Positions 25,836-35,350 of a stretch of DNA of 64,000 nt are shown piece by piece (position 1 is the first letter of the stretch; each line of letters starts with the position of its first letter). The stretch is from Kushneria sinocarnis (lineage in GTDB: Bacteria; Pseudomonadota; Gammaproteobacteria; Pseudomonadales; Halomonadaceae), in the NCBI RefSeq assembly GCF_003633775.1, contig NZ_RBIN01000001.1, positions 372,001 through 436,000 of the forward strand, in the 5' to 3' direction. The notes under the pieces were generated by a model. It had not been told where the DNA came from. It saw nothing but the letters and a program-made list of their open reading frames with translations, and ran no database searches. The translations under genes and the position numbers were made by a program.

Positions 25836-26375
25836 ATGGAGAATGACCTGCCGGACAGCATGCGGGGCGATGACGAAACCCTCTATCGCTTTCGCGAGCA
25901 TCGCCTCTCGTGGCTGGCCTATCTGAACGTCCTGCTCAAGGGAGGCATCGCCTGCGCCATCGGCGTCGCCTTCATGCTGTTCAACCGCTGGGTGACCCTG
26001 ACCCCGCTGATGGCGCAGCTGCTGTTCGCCGGTGGGGCGGCCATCGTGCTGTTTGCGCTGGGGCTGGTGATCTATCGGGTGCTCTATATCCGCCGCGTGC
26101 GACTCTACTCGGATCGGGACGGCGTCTGGTGCTACCGCGGCATCCTGCCCTGGCGGCGCGGGGTGATCGGCACCAACTGGCGCGATCTGCGTCAGGCGAG
26201 TTACGCCACCGGCTTTCTGCGCTGGCTGACGAAGGCCTATCCGATCCAGGTCGACAATCGCTTTACCGATACCGACCCGATCGTGCTGGCGAACGTGCAC
26301 CGTGGCCACGAGTTCGTCGGTCACGTCAACGCCTGGCGCAATCGCATGCTGCGCCAGGCCGGGCACGAGCCCTGA
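25836..26375 (+). CDS. two-helix membrane protein with a PH-like domain (unassigned)
   Basis: A 179-residue protein, 15 bases after cobM. A short charged N-terminus leads to two hydrophobic helices (about 33-52 and 60-84), then a basic, strand-rich domain with alternating pattern (RVRLYSDRDGVWCYRGILPW, RRGVIGTNWRDLRQASYATG) resembling bacterial PH-like domains. I recognise no specific function. Position suggests co-transcription with cobL-cobM, but nothing links it to B12. Confidence 0.7.
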   Translation: MENDLPDSMRGDDETLYRFREHRLSWLAYLNVLLKGGIACAIGVAFMLFNRWVTLTPLMAQLLFAGGAAIVLFALGLVIYRVLYIRRVRLYSDRDGVWCYRGILPWRRGVIGTNWRDLRQASYATGFLRWLTKAYPIQVDNRFTDTDPIVLANVHRGHEFVGHVNAWRNRMLRQAGHEP

Positions 26376-26393
26376 TGCCGAAGCGCCGGGGCC

Positions 26394-27085
26394 TCAGGCC
26401 ACCTGCTGGCGCAGATCGTCGAGGACCCGCCGGCCGCGGATGCAGTCGGCCTCGTGGGGCTCGTCACGCCAGGGTTCGCGAATGCCCTGCTCGATCCAGT
26501 CGGCGACCGCCGGATGGGCCAGCAGCCGCTCGGCATAGGCCATGGCGGTCGGGCCGAGCGTGAGCCCGTAGCCTCGAATGCGCACCGCGACCGGGGCGTA
26601 GAAGGCATCCACGGCGGTAAAGTGCTCGCCGGCCAGCCAGGGGCTGCCGAAACGGGTCAGCCCCTCCTGCCAGAGCGCCTCGAGGCGCCTGAGGTCGCGG
26701 GCGAGGGCCTCCCCGGGGCGCCGAGCTCGATGCGCAGGGCGCAGTTCATCGAGCATTCGTCGCGCAGGGCGGCAAAGCCCGCATGCATTTCGGCACTCGC
26801 CGAGCGCGCCCAGCTGCGGGGGTCGCGATGCGCGGGCCAGACACCGGGATAGGCTTCGGCGAGATACTCGATGATCGCCAGCGACTCCCAGATCACCTCG
26901 TCGCCGTCATGCAGGCAGGGCACCCGGCCGGTGGGCGAGAAGGCCTCGAAGGCACGCTGGCGACCGGCGCCTTCGAACGGGGTCAGGATCTCCTCGAAAT
27001 CAATGCCGAGCGCGCGCATCAGTACCCAGGGGCGCATCGACCAGGAGGAGTAGTTGCGGTTGGCAATGAACAGTCGGTAATGCAT
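26394..27085 (-). pseudogene. glutathione S-transferase, broken by a one-base frameshift
   Basis: The N-terminal part starts at ATG 27085 (MHYRLFIANRNYSSWSMRPW) and carries the thioredoxin-like GST domain, with the Ser of YSSWS at the usual catalytic place and GRVPCLHDGDEVIWESLAI. Its frame loses sense after NCALRIEL. The helical C-terminal domain continues in another frame (RRLEALWQEGLTRFGSPWLA, EPWRDEPHEADCI) and ends at 26394. The switch falls at or near CCCCGGGG (26711-26718) and needs one more base to restore a single frame. It is either a real inactivating mutation or a homopolymer error. Confidence 0.8.
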
Positions 27086-27201
27086 GGGCGCCTCCCGAGC
27101 GACGAGGACATGGAGATCTTCATGTTCTCAGGCCCGGGGGCGCACCGCCAGTCGTTTATCGGCGCATGGCGGTGCAGGCCGCTGTGCCGCGGGGCATGCC
27201 C

Positions 27202-28476
27202 TCAGATGACGCCGAAGATATCGAGAAACACCCGGAGGGCGACCAGCGAGACCACCAGCATCACGAGGCCATAGACCACGTTCTGGCGCCGTGTGTTGGC
27301 CAGTTCGCCGAGAAAGCGGCGTCGATTGCAGAGCACCCAGATCGACCCGACGATGGCAGGCAGCAGCAGGCCGTTGATGGCCTGGGCGGCCAGGATCAGC
27401 TCGATCGGCGTGCTGCCGAAGGCGGCCACGATCGCGATCGGCGCCAGTCCGGCAAACAGCATGGCGGCCCGGTTGAAACGGTCGCCGGCGTCTTCGGAGC
27501 GCCCCAGCGCCTCGCCCAGCAGCGGGGGCTGCACCGCGATGTTGAACAGCCCCGACGAGAAGCCCGCCGCCCACAGCCCCAGCGAGAACAGGATACCGGC
27601 GTACTGCCCCAGCATCGGTGTCAGCTGGCGGGCCATGTCGGTCGCCCCCGAGACCGAGGCGTCGCTGCCATGGATGACACTGCCGGCGCAGAGCAGGATG
27701 GCGACCATGACCAGTCCGGTAATGACCACGTTGGTGGTGTGATCGAAACGCGACAGGGCGAGCCGCTCGGCCATGGGGGTGGTGTGGTCATTGGCGTACT
27801 TGCGCTTGATGAAGGCTGACAGCCCCAGCACGGTATTGGGCGGCAGCGTGGTCGCGATCAGGGCCAGGATCAGCCAGTAGTTGCCTGCCGGGACCTGAAA
27901 CGAGAAGCCCGTGGCGGCGACGGTGGCAAGGTCCGGGCCGGCAAACAGGGCGGTCAGCACGAACGAGAGCACGATCAGGCCGATGATGACCCGGTTGACG
28001 TTCTCCAGCAGGCGATAGACCCCCACCCAGCACATGATCAGTGCGGCCAGCGCCAGAAGGGCGACCCAGACCACGATCGGAATGGACGGCAGAAAGAAGT
28101 TCAGGGCCAGCGCCGCGCCGGTGAAGTTGCCGGCCTGAAAGGCGACGGCCCCCAGCAGCAGGGCGACGTAGAGCAGGCCCGACCAGCCCCGGCCCATGGT
28201 GGTGCGAATGCCCTCCATGGCGGACTGGCGCGTCATCAGGGTGAAGCGGATGACCGGGCGCTGGAAGCAGAAGGCGACCAGCGAGGCGGCAAGGGTCGCC
28301 CACAGCAGCTGATAGCCGTAGGTGGCACCGGCGACCGACAGGGTAGTGATGGAGCCGGGGCCCAGGATGCAGGCCGCCACCATCGCGGCGGGACCCAGCG
28401 CGCGCAGGCGCTGGCGCATGTCGAGGCGGGGCGCGGCGTCGCGTGCCGCATGCCCGGAGGCAGTGTGCTCTGTCAT
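27202..28476 (-). CDS. NRAMP-family transporter with atypical metal-site motifs
   Basis: Inner-membrane transporter, 424 residues, about 11 hydrophobic helices, LeuT-fold NRAMP family. In helix 1 the canonical DPGN metal motif reads GPGS (ACILGPGSITTLSVAG). In helix 6 the canonical MPH is replaced by LPPNTV. Both changes remove known manganese/iron ligands, so the substrate is probably not a soft divalent metal, or is bound differently. It is transcribed alone; the ribosome site before ATG 28476 is weak. Confidence 0.8.
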   Translation of the reverse strand: MTEHTASGHAARDAAPRLDMRQRLRALGPAAMVAACILGPGSITTLSVAGATYGYQLLWATLAASLVAFCFQRPVIRFTLMTRQSAMEGIRTTMGRGWSGLLYVALLLGAVAFQAGNFTGAALALNFFLPSIPIVVWVALLALAALIMCWVGVYRLLENVNRVIIGLIVLSFVLTALFAGPDLATVAATGFSFQVPAGNYWLILALIATTLPPNTVLGLSAFIKRKYANDHTTPMAERLALSRFDHTTNVVITGLVMVAILLCAGSVIHGSDASVSGATDMARQLTPMLGQYAGILFSLGLWAAGFSSGLFNIAVQPPLLGEALGRSEDAGDRFNRAAMLFAGLAPIAIVAAFGSTPIELILAAQAINGLLLPAIVGSIWVLCNRRRFLGELANTRRQNVVYGLVMLVVSLVALRVFLDIFGVI

Positions 28477-28626
28477 GGCGATACTCGTCGATTGTTGGCC
28501 TTGTTATCAGGCTTCTCGCGGGAAGCTCATGAGACGAAAGTATCAGTCATTGCGGGCCGGCGCCATGGCCGCCGATCCCTTTCTTCGCCGCTCGCGGCCG
28601 CTCGGCAGCGGCGCGCAGGCACCATG

Positions 28627-28651
28627 AAAAAGCCCCGCCGGTGGCGGGGCT
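28627..28651 (-). terminator. intrinsic terminator of the DUF485-actP operon
   Basis: On the minus strand AGCCCCGCC-ACC-GGCGGGGCT is followed by TTTTT. It lies 22 bases after the actP stop: a classical Rho-independent terminator. Confidence 0.85.
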
Positions 28652-28672
28652 GAAGGCAGGGGGAGGGGCGCT

Positions 28673-30364
28673 TCAGTGCGAGGTACTGCCGCTGGCGCCC
28701 AGCCCGGTCTGCGACCGCACGAACTGGGGTTCGAACAGGGCCCGCTCCTCTTCCGCGGCCCGGGACTTGTCGGTGACCGAGAACACGTAGATGCCGAGAA
28801 AGGCCACTGCCATCGAGAACAGCGCCGGGTAGTCATAGGGATAGATCGGCTCGGCGTGGCCCAGTACCTGCACCCAGATGGTCGGTCCCAGGATCATCAG
28901 GCCGATGGCCGTGGCCAGCCCCATTGCGCCGCCCCACAGCGCGCCCCGGGTGGTCAGCCGTCGCCAGTACATGGCCAGCAGCAGCACCGGGAAGTTGCAG
29001 CTGGCGGCGATCGAGAAGGCCAGCCCCACCATGAAGGCGATGTTCTGGCTCTCGAACAGGATGCCCAGCCAGATGGCCACGATCCCCAGCACCAGTACCG
29101 CGCCCTTGGAAACCATCACCTCCTTCGCCTCGTCGGCCTGGTCGCGCTTGAGCACGCCGGCATAGAGGTCGTGCGAGACCGCCGAGGCGCCTGCCAGCGT
29201 CAGCCCGGCGACCACCGCGAGAATGGTGGCGAAGGCCACCGCCGAGATGAAGCCGAGGAACAGGCTGCCGCCCACGGCGTCGGCCAGGTGCACCGCCACC
29301 ATGTTGTTGCCGCCGATGATGGCGCCGGCGGCATCCTTGAAGGCCGGATTGGTGCTGACCAGCAGGATGGCGCCAAAACCGATGATGAAGGTGAGGATGT
29401 AGAAATAGCCGATGAATCCGGTCGCCACGAACACGCTCTTGCGGGCCTCCTTGGCATCCCCGACCGTGAAGAAGCGCATCAGGATATGCGGCAGTCCGGC
29501 GGTGCCGAACATCAGCGCCAGCCCCAGCGAGATGGCCGAGATGGGATCGCTGACCAGGCCGCCGGGGGTCATGATCGCCTCGTCATCGGGATGTACCCGG
29601 GCGGCCTCGCTGAACAGGTGCTCGACGCTGAAGCCGACATGCCACAGCACCATCAGCGCCATGAAGGTGGCACCGAACAGCAGCAAAGCCGCCTTGATCA
29701 TCTGTACCCAGGTCGTTGCCAGCATGCCGCCGAACAGCACGTAGCAGACCATCAGCACGCCGACGATCACCACCGCCACGATGTAATCGAGGCCGAACAG
29801 CAGCTGGATCAGCTTGCCCGCCCCGACGATCTGGGCGATCAGATAGAGGGCGACCACCGACAGCGAGCCGAAGGCCGACAGCGTGCGGATCGGGCGTTTC
29901 TTCAGGCGATAGGAGGCGACGTCGGCGAAGGTGTAGCGCCCCAGATTGCGCAGCCGCTCGGCGATCAGGAACATGATGATCGGCCAGCCGACCAGAAAGC
30001 CCATCGAGTAGATCAGACCGTCATAGCCGGAGGCGAAGACCAGCGCCGAAATGCCCAGAAAGGAGGCCGCCGACATGAAGTCACCGGCAATCGCCAGGCC
30101 GTTCTGGAAGCCGGTAATGCGACCGCCGGCGGCATAGTAGTCGGAGGCGGTGCGGCTGCGCTTCGAGGCCCACCAGGTGATATAGAGCGTGGCGGCCACG
30201 AACAGCAAAAACATCACGATGGCGGCAATATTGAGCGGCTGACGCTCGACCTCGCCGCCGATGGCATCCGCCAGCGCGCCCTGCAAGGGCAGCATCAGCG
30301 CGATGCTGCCCACGGCGGCCAGCCATCCCGTACGTTGTAGCGTGCCAGAGGAGAAGCGGCTCAT
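28673..30364 (-). CDS. actP: cation/acetate symporter ActP
   Basis: Sodium/solute symporter (SSS family) for acetate and similar acids, 563 residues with a signal-like first helix and about 13 hydrophobic helices. Typical segments are [57 protein letters not shown]-like text near residue 310, and [23 protein letters not shown] 30364 overlaps the stop of the DUF485 gene (ATGA) and has AGGAGGACC upstream. It complements the fatty-acid and ketone-body genes at 12-18 kb. Confidence 0.93.
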   Translation of the reverse strand: MSRFSSGTLQRTGWLAAVGSIALMLPLQGALADAIGGEVERQPLNIAAIVMFLLFVAATLYITWWASKRSRTASDYYAAGGRITGFQNGLAIAGDFMSAASFLGISALVFASGYDGLIYSMGFLVGWPIIMFLIAERLRNLGRYTFADVASYRLKKRPIRTLSAFGSLSVVALYLIAQIVGAGKLIQLLFGLDYIVAVVIVGVLMVCYVLFGGMLATTWVQMIKAALLLFGATFMALMVLWHVGFSVEHLFSEAARVHPDDEAIMTPGGLVSDPISAISLGLALMFGTAGLPHILMRFFTVGDAKEARKSVFVATGFIGYFYILTFIIGFGAILLVSTNPAFKDAAGAIIGGNNMVAVHLADAVGGSLFLGFISAVAFATILAVVAGLTLAGASAVSHDLYAGVLKRDQADEAKEVMVSKGAVLVLGIVAIWLGILFESQNIAFMVGLAFSIAASCNFPVLLLAMYWRRLTTRGALWGGAMGLATAIGLMILGPTIWVQVLGHAEPIYPYDYPALFSMAVAFLGIYVFSVTDKSRAAEEERALFEPQFVRSQTGLGASGSTSH

Positions 30365-30684
30365 TGACGGTCCTCCTCGAGGATCTGGTGGACGAGACGG
30401 TCGAACTCGCCATTGGCGCGGCGCACGTAGATACCGGTCAGAATGATGGCCGCCAGGATCAGGCCGATGCCGATCACGATGCCCCAGGTGGTCATGGCGC
30501 CGTCGGCCACCGGAATCCCCAGCACCTGCGGGGCAAAGGCGATCAGCAGGATGAAGGCGAAGTAGAGCCCCATCATGATGGCGGTCAGGGTGAGTGCAAA
30601 GCGTCCCCGTCGGTGTACCAGGGCCTGAAAGTTGGGATTGCTGGCGATACGCCGATAGGCGTCGTCGTGATCGAGCGATGACAT
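30361..30684 (-). CDS. yjcH: DUF485 small membrane protein (YjcH)
   Basis: A 107-residue protein with two hydrophobic helices (about 30-55 and 65-88). Its N-terminal [20 protein letters not shown] and C-terminal [19 protein letters not shown] are typical of DUF485. YjcH proteins are encoded directly before actP and thought to assist the symporter; the same order and a stop/start overlap are seen here. Confidence 0.92.
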   Translation of the reverse strand: MSSLDHDDAYRRIASNPNFQALVHRRGRFALTLTAIMMGLYFAFILLIAFAPQVLGIPVADGAMTTWGIVIGIGLILAAIILTGIYVRRANGEFDRLVHQILEEDRQ

Positions 30685-30881
30685 ATCGATTCCCTTGCCG
30701 AAGTGCCCTGCACGCGACGGGCACGATTTTTTTGACGTCCTCGGCGTCGTAATACCACCGACAGGCGGTCGAGGCGCATCTCTCTTTGGTCGTAGTACGG
30801 TGCAGGCTTAAGCGCTACTACAGGTGGCTCTGATGCAAGGGGCGGGCCGCGCGGGCCCGGGGGAGGCGGTCGTGCGGGGTC
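30685..30881. other. gap between yjcH and cbiD
   Basis: About 200 bases upstream of yjcH and downstream of cbiD. It holds the yjcH-actP promoter region and an AT-rich patch near 30725. I see no gene and no clear terminator for cbiD. Confidence 0.4.
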
Positions 30882-31991
30882 TCAGCAGGTCTGCCAGCCG
30901 CTGCGCCCGACGCAGTGGCCCTGGCGGTCAAACACGCACACTTCCAGCGCCATGCCGCTCTGGCGCACGACCCGGGCGGCGCTCGCCAGCGCCGCCTCGG
31001 CGATCGCATCCCCCAGCGCGATCCCGCCGGCGGCCGCCTGTTCGAAGGCATCCAGCCCGGAATTGGCCTCGGCGATGGCCGCCACCAGGGCGTCACTGCC
31101 GCCCCGGGTGCGGGCCAGTTCGGCCAGCGCGGCGAGATCGACCCCGCCGCGGCGCGAGTGTACATCGAGCATGCCCTGGCCCAGCTTGGCCATCTTGGCG
31201 ATGCCCCCGGCAATGGTGACCCGCGGTACCGGATGGGCCCGCAGATACTTGAGCATGCCGCCGACGAAGTCGCCCATCTCGATCAGCGCGCTCTCCTCGA
31301 GGGCGTAGAGCTGCTGAACGGCGGCCTCCGAGGTCGAGCCGGTCGAGCCGGCCACATGGCTCAGGCCGCGGGCACGGGCGACATCGATGCCGCGGTGGAT
31401 GGAGTGAATCCAGGCCGAGCAGGAGAAGGGAATGACCACCCCGGTGGTGCCGAGCACGGAGAGACCGCCGAGAATGCCCAGCCGCGGGTTGAGGGTCTCG
31501 GCGGCGATGCGCTCGCCGTCGTCGATGGCGAGGGTGACCTCGAGATCGAGCTGATGATGACCGTCGGTCCGGCTGGCGACCTCCTGCAGCGCCTCCAGAA
31601 TCATGCGTCGCGGCACCGGATTGATGGCCGGCTCGCCCACCGGTACCGGCAGGCCCGGCCGGGTCACCGTGCCCACCCCGGGGCCGGCGCGGAACACCAG
31701 CCCCGAACCGCCGGCCAGGGCGCGCACGCTGGCGCGCACCAGCACGCCATGGGTGGCGTCCGGGTCATCGCCGGCATCCTTGATCACCCCGGCCATGGCC
31801 ATCGGCTCGCCGGCCTGCTCGTACAGCGCGTGGACGGCGAGCGCAAACGATGGCGTCTGGCCGCGCGGCAGGCGCACCGTCACGGGGTCGGTGAATTCGC
31901 CGGTCAGCAGCGCGCCATAGGCCGCCCGGGCCGCGGCGGCAGCGCAGCAGCCGGTGGTCCAGCCGCGTCTGAGAGGAGGCGTATCGTTCAT
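30882..31991 (-). CDS. cbiD: cobalt-precorrin-5B C1-methyltransferase CbiD
   Basis: C1 methylase of the corrin ring, with deacylation, 369 residues from ATG 31991; ATG 32003 adds four. Signatures are LRRGWTTGCCAAAAARAA, VIKDAGDDPDATHGVLV, GTVTRPGLPVPVGEPAINPV, NPRLGILGGLSVLGTTGVV and HVAGSTGSTSEAAVQ. CbiD belongs to the anaerobic pathway by name, yet it occurs with CobG in pseudomonads, where CobF is absent; the same combination is seen here. It is separated from the other cob genes and on the minus strand. Confidence 0.93.
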   Translation of the reverse strand: MNDTPPLRRGWTTGCCAAAAARAAYGALLTGEFTDPVTVRLPRGQTPSFALAVHALYEQAGEPMAMAGVIKDAGDDPDATHGVLVRASVRALAGGSGLVFRAGPGVGTVTRPGLPVPVGEPAINPVPRRMILEALQEVASRTDGHHQLDLEVTLAIDDGERIAAETLNPRLGILGGLSVLGTTGVVIPFSCSAWIHSIHRGIDVARARGLSHVAGSTGSTSEAAVQQLYALEESALIEMGDFVGGMLKYLRAHPVPRVTIAGGIAKMAKLGQGMLDVHSRRGGVDLAALAELARTRGGSDALVAAIAEANSGLDAFEQAAAGGIALGDAIAEAALASAARVVRQSGMALEVCVFDRQGHCVGRSGWQTC

Positions 31992-32081
31992 GTCGTGCAG
32001 CATACCGGACGTACGCCGCCATGGGCATGCATCCGAGCAACGCCGGGGCGCGACCCCGGACGCCCGAGTGCCCCCTTTTCG

Positions 32082-32115
32082 GGCATCCGGATGCCTTTGC
32101 CGTTTTCCTGCACCA
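32082..32115. promoter_or_regulatory. palindrome and NtrC-like half site upstream of urtA
   Basis: GGCATCCGGATGCC (32082-32095) is a perfect 14-bp palindrome. TGCACCA (32109-32115) matches one arm of the NtrC site and lies 107 bases before the GG of the sigma-54-like element. The second NtrC arm is poor. Confidence 0.35.
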
Positions 32116-32214
32116 AACGAGGCCTTTCGAGGTCCCCGGACGATCGGAAACGCAGCAGCATGACGCAGCGGATCATGGCAATGCGCGATGATGGCGCATG
32201 GAAAAGCGCAGGAC

Positions 32215-32230
32215 TGGCATGACTCTTGTA
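32215..32230 (+). promoter_or_regulatory. sigma-54-like promoter of urtABCDE
   Basis: TGGCAT-GACTC-TTGTA matches the -24/-12 consensus (TGGCAC-N5-TTGCA) except for T at the end of the -24 box and T for C in the -12 box. It is about 90 bases before the urtA start. Nitrogen-regulated sigma-54 promoters are well known for urea transport genes. Confidence 0.6.
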
Positions 32231-32320
32231 TGGCAAAGGCGTGAACGCTGCTGTGCCTGCACCACAGAGGGACATCGGGCAGTTCGATAACAATTCCACG
32301 GGATCATCGGGAGTCAGGTC

Positions 32321-33631
32321 ATGTTTCAACACTTGTGTGTGCGGCGTCTGCTCATCACGGCAGGACTGGCGGTTGCCCTGCCGTTCGGGGCGCAGGCGGC
32401 CGAACAGGACGATCAGGGGCCGATTCGGGTCGGTATCCTGCACTCGCTCTCCGGCACCATGGCGATCAGCGAATCGACGCTGAAGGACGAGATGCTGATG
32501 CTGATCGAGCAGCAGAACGAGGCCGGGGGCCTGCTGGGCCGCCAGCTGGAGCCGGTGGTGATGGACCCGAACTCGGACTGGTCGCTCTACGCCGAGCAGG
32601 CGCGTGACATGCTGACCGGCGATGACCGCGTCGACGTCATTTTCGGCAACTGGACCTCGGCGTCGCGCAAGGCGGTGCTGCCGGTGGTGGAAGAACTCAA
32701 CGGCCTGCTGTTCTACCCGGTGCAGTACGAAGGCGAGGAGTCCTCCGAAAACATCTTCTACACCGGCGCCGCGCCGAATCAGCAGGCGATTCCCGCCGTC
32801 GACTACCTGATGGACCAGGGCGTCGAGCGCTGGGCGCTGCTGGGCACCGATTACGTCTATCCGCGCACCACCAACAAGATCCTCGAAGCCTATCTCAAGG
32901 AGCATGGCGTGGCGGACGAGGACATCATGGTCAACTACACGCCGTTCGGTTTCAGCGACTGGCAGTCGATCGTCTCCCGGGTGAGCGACTTCGGCAGCCA
33001 GGGCAGGAAAACGGCGGTGATCTCGACCATCAACGGCGATGCCAACGTGCCCTTCTACAACGAGCTCTCCAACCAGGGCATCTCCGCCTCCGACATTCCG
33101 GTGGTGGCGTTCTCCGTGGGCGAACAGGAGCTCTCCGGCATCGATACCGCCCCGCTGGTCGGCCACATGGCGGCGTGGAACTACTTCATGAGCGTCGACA
33201 GCGACGCCAACTACGACTTCATCGACAACTGGGTCGCCTATACCGGCAACGACGAAGCGGTCACCAACGACCCGATGGAAGCGCACTACATCGGCTTCAA
33301 CATGTGGCTGCAGGCGGTCGAGAGTGCCGGCACCCCGGCGGTGGATGCGGTGAAGGACGCGATCATCGGCGTGACCGTGCCGAATCTCTCCGGCGGGGCG
33401 TCGACGATGATGCCCAATCATCACATCACCAAGCCGGTCATGATCGGCGAGATCCAGGACGACGGTCAGTTCAGCGTTGTCTGGCGTTCGCCTTCCGCGG
33501 TGGCCGGCGATGCCTGGTCGGACTATCTGCCGGAATCGCAGAACCTGATCAGCGACTGGCGCGCACCGCTGCGCTGCGGCCGGTTCAACGTCGAGTCGAT
33601 GACCTGCGAAGACGGTCAGGGGGCCGATTAA
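32321..33631 (+). CDS. urtA: urea ABC transporter substrate-binding protein UrtA
   Basis: Periplasmic urea-binding protein, 436 residues. The signal peptide ends near GAQA-AEQDD. The mature part is the Leu/Ile/Val-type fold: IRVGILHSLSGTMAISESTL, GNWTSASRKAVLPVVEEL, LFYPVQYEGEESSENIFYTG and GTDYVYPRTTNKILEAYL, typical of UrtA/FmdD. ATG 32321 follows GGGAGTCAGGTC. First gene of urtABCDE, separated from urtB by a strong hairpin that probably keeps its message more abundant. Confidence 0.95.
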   Translation: MFQHLCVRRLLITAGLAVALPFGAQAAEQDDQGPIRVGILHSLSGTMAISESTLKDEMLMLIEQQNEAGGLLGRQLEPVVMDPNSDWSLYAEQARDMLTGDDRVDVIFGNWTSASRKAVLPVVEELNGLLFYPVQYEGEESSENIFYTGAAPNQQAIPAVDYLMDQGVERWALLGTDYVYPRTTNKILEAYLKEHGVADEDIMVNYTPFGFSDWQSIVSRVSDFGSQGRKTAVISTINGDANVPFYNELSNQGISASDIPVVAFSVGEQELSGIDTAPLVGHMAAWNYFMSVDSDANYDFIDNWVAYTGNDEAVTNDPMEAHYIGFNMWLQAVESAGTPAVDAVKDAIIGVTVPNLSGGASTMMPNHHITKPVMIGEIQDDGQFSVVWRSPSAVAGDAWSDYLPESQNLISDWRAPLRCGRFNVESMTCEDGQGAD

Positions 33632-33636
33632 CGCCT

Positions 33637-33667
33637 GTCTGCCGGCGCTCCACGAGCGCCGGCAGAC
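33637..33667 (+). terminator. urtA-urtB intergenic hairpin (attenuator or mRNA stabiliser)
   Basis: GTCTGCCGGCGCTC-CAC-GAGCGCCGGCAGAC: a perfect 14-bp stem with a 3-base loop starting 6 bases after the urtA stop. No U-run follows, so partial termination or 3'-end protection of urtA mRNA is more likely than full termination. Confidence 0.65.
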
Positions 33668-33727
33668 TGCGTCGGCAACACCGGTTCTGATGCCGGCCGC
33701 ATGGCGGCTGGCATCGAGGAAGGAAAA

Positions 33728-35350
33728 ATGACCCGAATCCCGCTTGCCGGAGCCCAGCATGCCGTACGCCTGCTGCTCCTTTTCCTGCTGCCCTGTCTGC
33801 TCTCGGCATGGGGGCAGTCCGCCACGGCTGACGTCAGCGAGTCACGGGCCCGGGCGCTGCTGGAAGCGCTCGATACCGACAGCTTTCAGGCCAGGGGCGA
33901 CGCCGCCCGGGCGATTGCCGACAGCGATGCCGAGCAGAAGACCCGCTGGCTGCAGGCGCTGCTCGAGGGCCGCCTGGGCAAGGCCCGGCGCGGCGATCGC
34001 TTCTACATCATCACCGATGACAGTGGCCGCGAATGGCCGATCATCGATGCGATCAGCTACGAGGAGGCCGGTACCGGCACCCGGCGCACGGTCGAGGCGT
34101 TTCGCATCAACAACGAGCTGCGCACCCGCCTGCAGGGGCTGCTCGCCTCGCTGTCACTGACCAGCGGCGACGAGGCGGCGCGACTGCGGGCCGCCGATCG
34201 CCTGCTCGGCGAGGTCGCGCCGGACAATGTCGAGACCGTGCGCCAGACGCTTGCCGACGAAGAGAGCCCGGCGGTGCGTGAGCGCCTGGAGATGGCGCTT
34301 GCGCTCTTTGCGGTGACCCGCGGTGACGCCGAGGCGCTCGACACGCTGCGCGGCAACCTTGATACCCGCGTGCGCAACGCGCTGACGCCGATCGCCGCCG
34401 GTGACGATGCGCTGGCCGGGCAGACGCGGGCGGTGCTCGAGGGCATCGAAAGCAAACGCGCCTGGTATGACCGGGCCCAGACGCTCTTCTTCGGTCTCAG
34501 TGCCGGCTCGATCCTGGTGCTGGCGGCGATCGGACTGGCGATCACCTTCGGCGTCATGGGCGTGATCAACATGGCGCACGGCGAACTGATCATGATCGGC
34601 GCCTACACCACCTGGCTGATCCAGCAGGCGCTGCCGGGCCAGCCGGGGCTGGCACTTGCGCTGGCGATTCCCGGTGGCTTTCTGGTCGCCGGGGCGTTCG
34701 GGGTGGTGATCGAGCGCACGGTGATCCGCTTTCTCAAGGGGCGGCCGCTGGAGACGCTGCTGGCGACCTTCGGGCTGAGCCTGATGCTGCAGCAGCTGGT
34801 GCGTACCGTCTTCTCGCCGCTCAACCGCCGGGTGAGTTCACCGGAGTGGCTGCAGGGCTCGTGGCAGATCAACGAGGCGCTCTCGCTGACCCTCAACCGC
34901 TTCGGCGTGCTGCTGTTCTGTCTGGCGGTGTTTGCCGCGCTGTGGGCGCTGATGCGCTTTACCCGGCTGGGGCTGGAGGTGCGTGCGGTGACCCAGAATC
35001 GCGCCATGGCACGGGCGATGGGCATCCGCGCGACGCGCGTCGACATGCTCACCTTCGGGCTGGGGGCGGGCGTCGCCGGGCTGGCCGGCGTGGCGCTGTC
35101 GCAGTTGACCAACGTCGGCCCCAACCTGGGCCAGGGCTATATCGTCGACTCCTTTCTGGTCGTGGTCTTCGGCGGCGTCGGCAACCTGTGGGGCACGCTG
35201 GTCGCCGGGATGTCGCTGGGCGTGATCAACCAGGTGCTGCAGCCCTGGGTCGGCGCCGTGCTGGCCAAGGTCTTCGTGCTGGTCGGGGTCATCCTGTTCA
35301 TCCAGAAGCGCCCGCAGGGCATCTTCGCACCGAAGGGGCGCACCTCATGA
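33728..35350 (+). CDS. urtB: urea ABC transporter permease UrtB
   Basis: First urea permease subunit, 540 residues. An N-terminal signal/anchor and a periplasmic helical region (about 30-255) precede the LivH-type permease domain (about 260-540), as is usual for UrtB. Visible segments are ITFGVMGVINMAHGELIMIG, AFGVVIERTVIRFLKG, QNRAMARAMGIRATRVDMLT and VFGGVGNLWGTLVAG. AGGAAGGAAAA precedes ATG 33728. The stop overlaps the urtC start (ATGA). Confidence 0.94.
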   Translation: MTRIPLAGAQHAVRLLLLFLLPCLLSAWGQSATADVSESRARALLEALDTDSFQARGDAARAIADSDAEQKTRWLQALLEGRLGKARRGDRFYIITDDSGREWPIIDAISYEEAGTGTRRTVEAFRINNELRTRLQGLLASLSLTSGDEAARLRAADRLLGEVAPDNVETVRQTLADEESPAVRERLEMALALFAVTRGDAEALDTLRGNLDTRVRNALTPIAAGDDALAGQTRAVLEGIESKRAWYDRAQTLFFGLSAGSILVLAAIGLAITFGVMGVINMAHGELIMIGAYTTWLIQQALPGQPGLALALAIPGGFLVAGAFGVVIERTVIRFLKGRPLETLLATFGLSLMLQQLVRTVFSPLNRRVSSPEWLQGSWQINEALSLTLNRFGVLLFCLAVFAALWALMRFTRLGLEVRAVTQNRAMARAMGIRATRVDMLTFGLGAGVAGLAGVALSQLTNVGPNLGQGYIVDSFLVVVFGGVGNLWGTLVAGMSLGVINQVLQPWVGAVLAKVFVLVGVILFIQKRPQGIFAPKGRTS

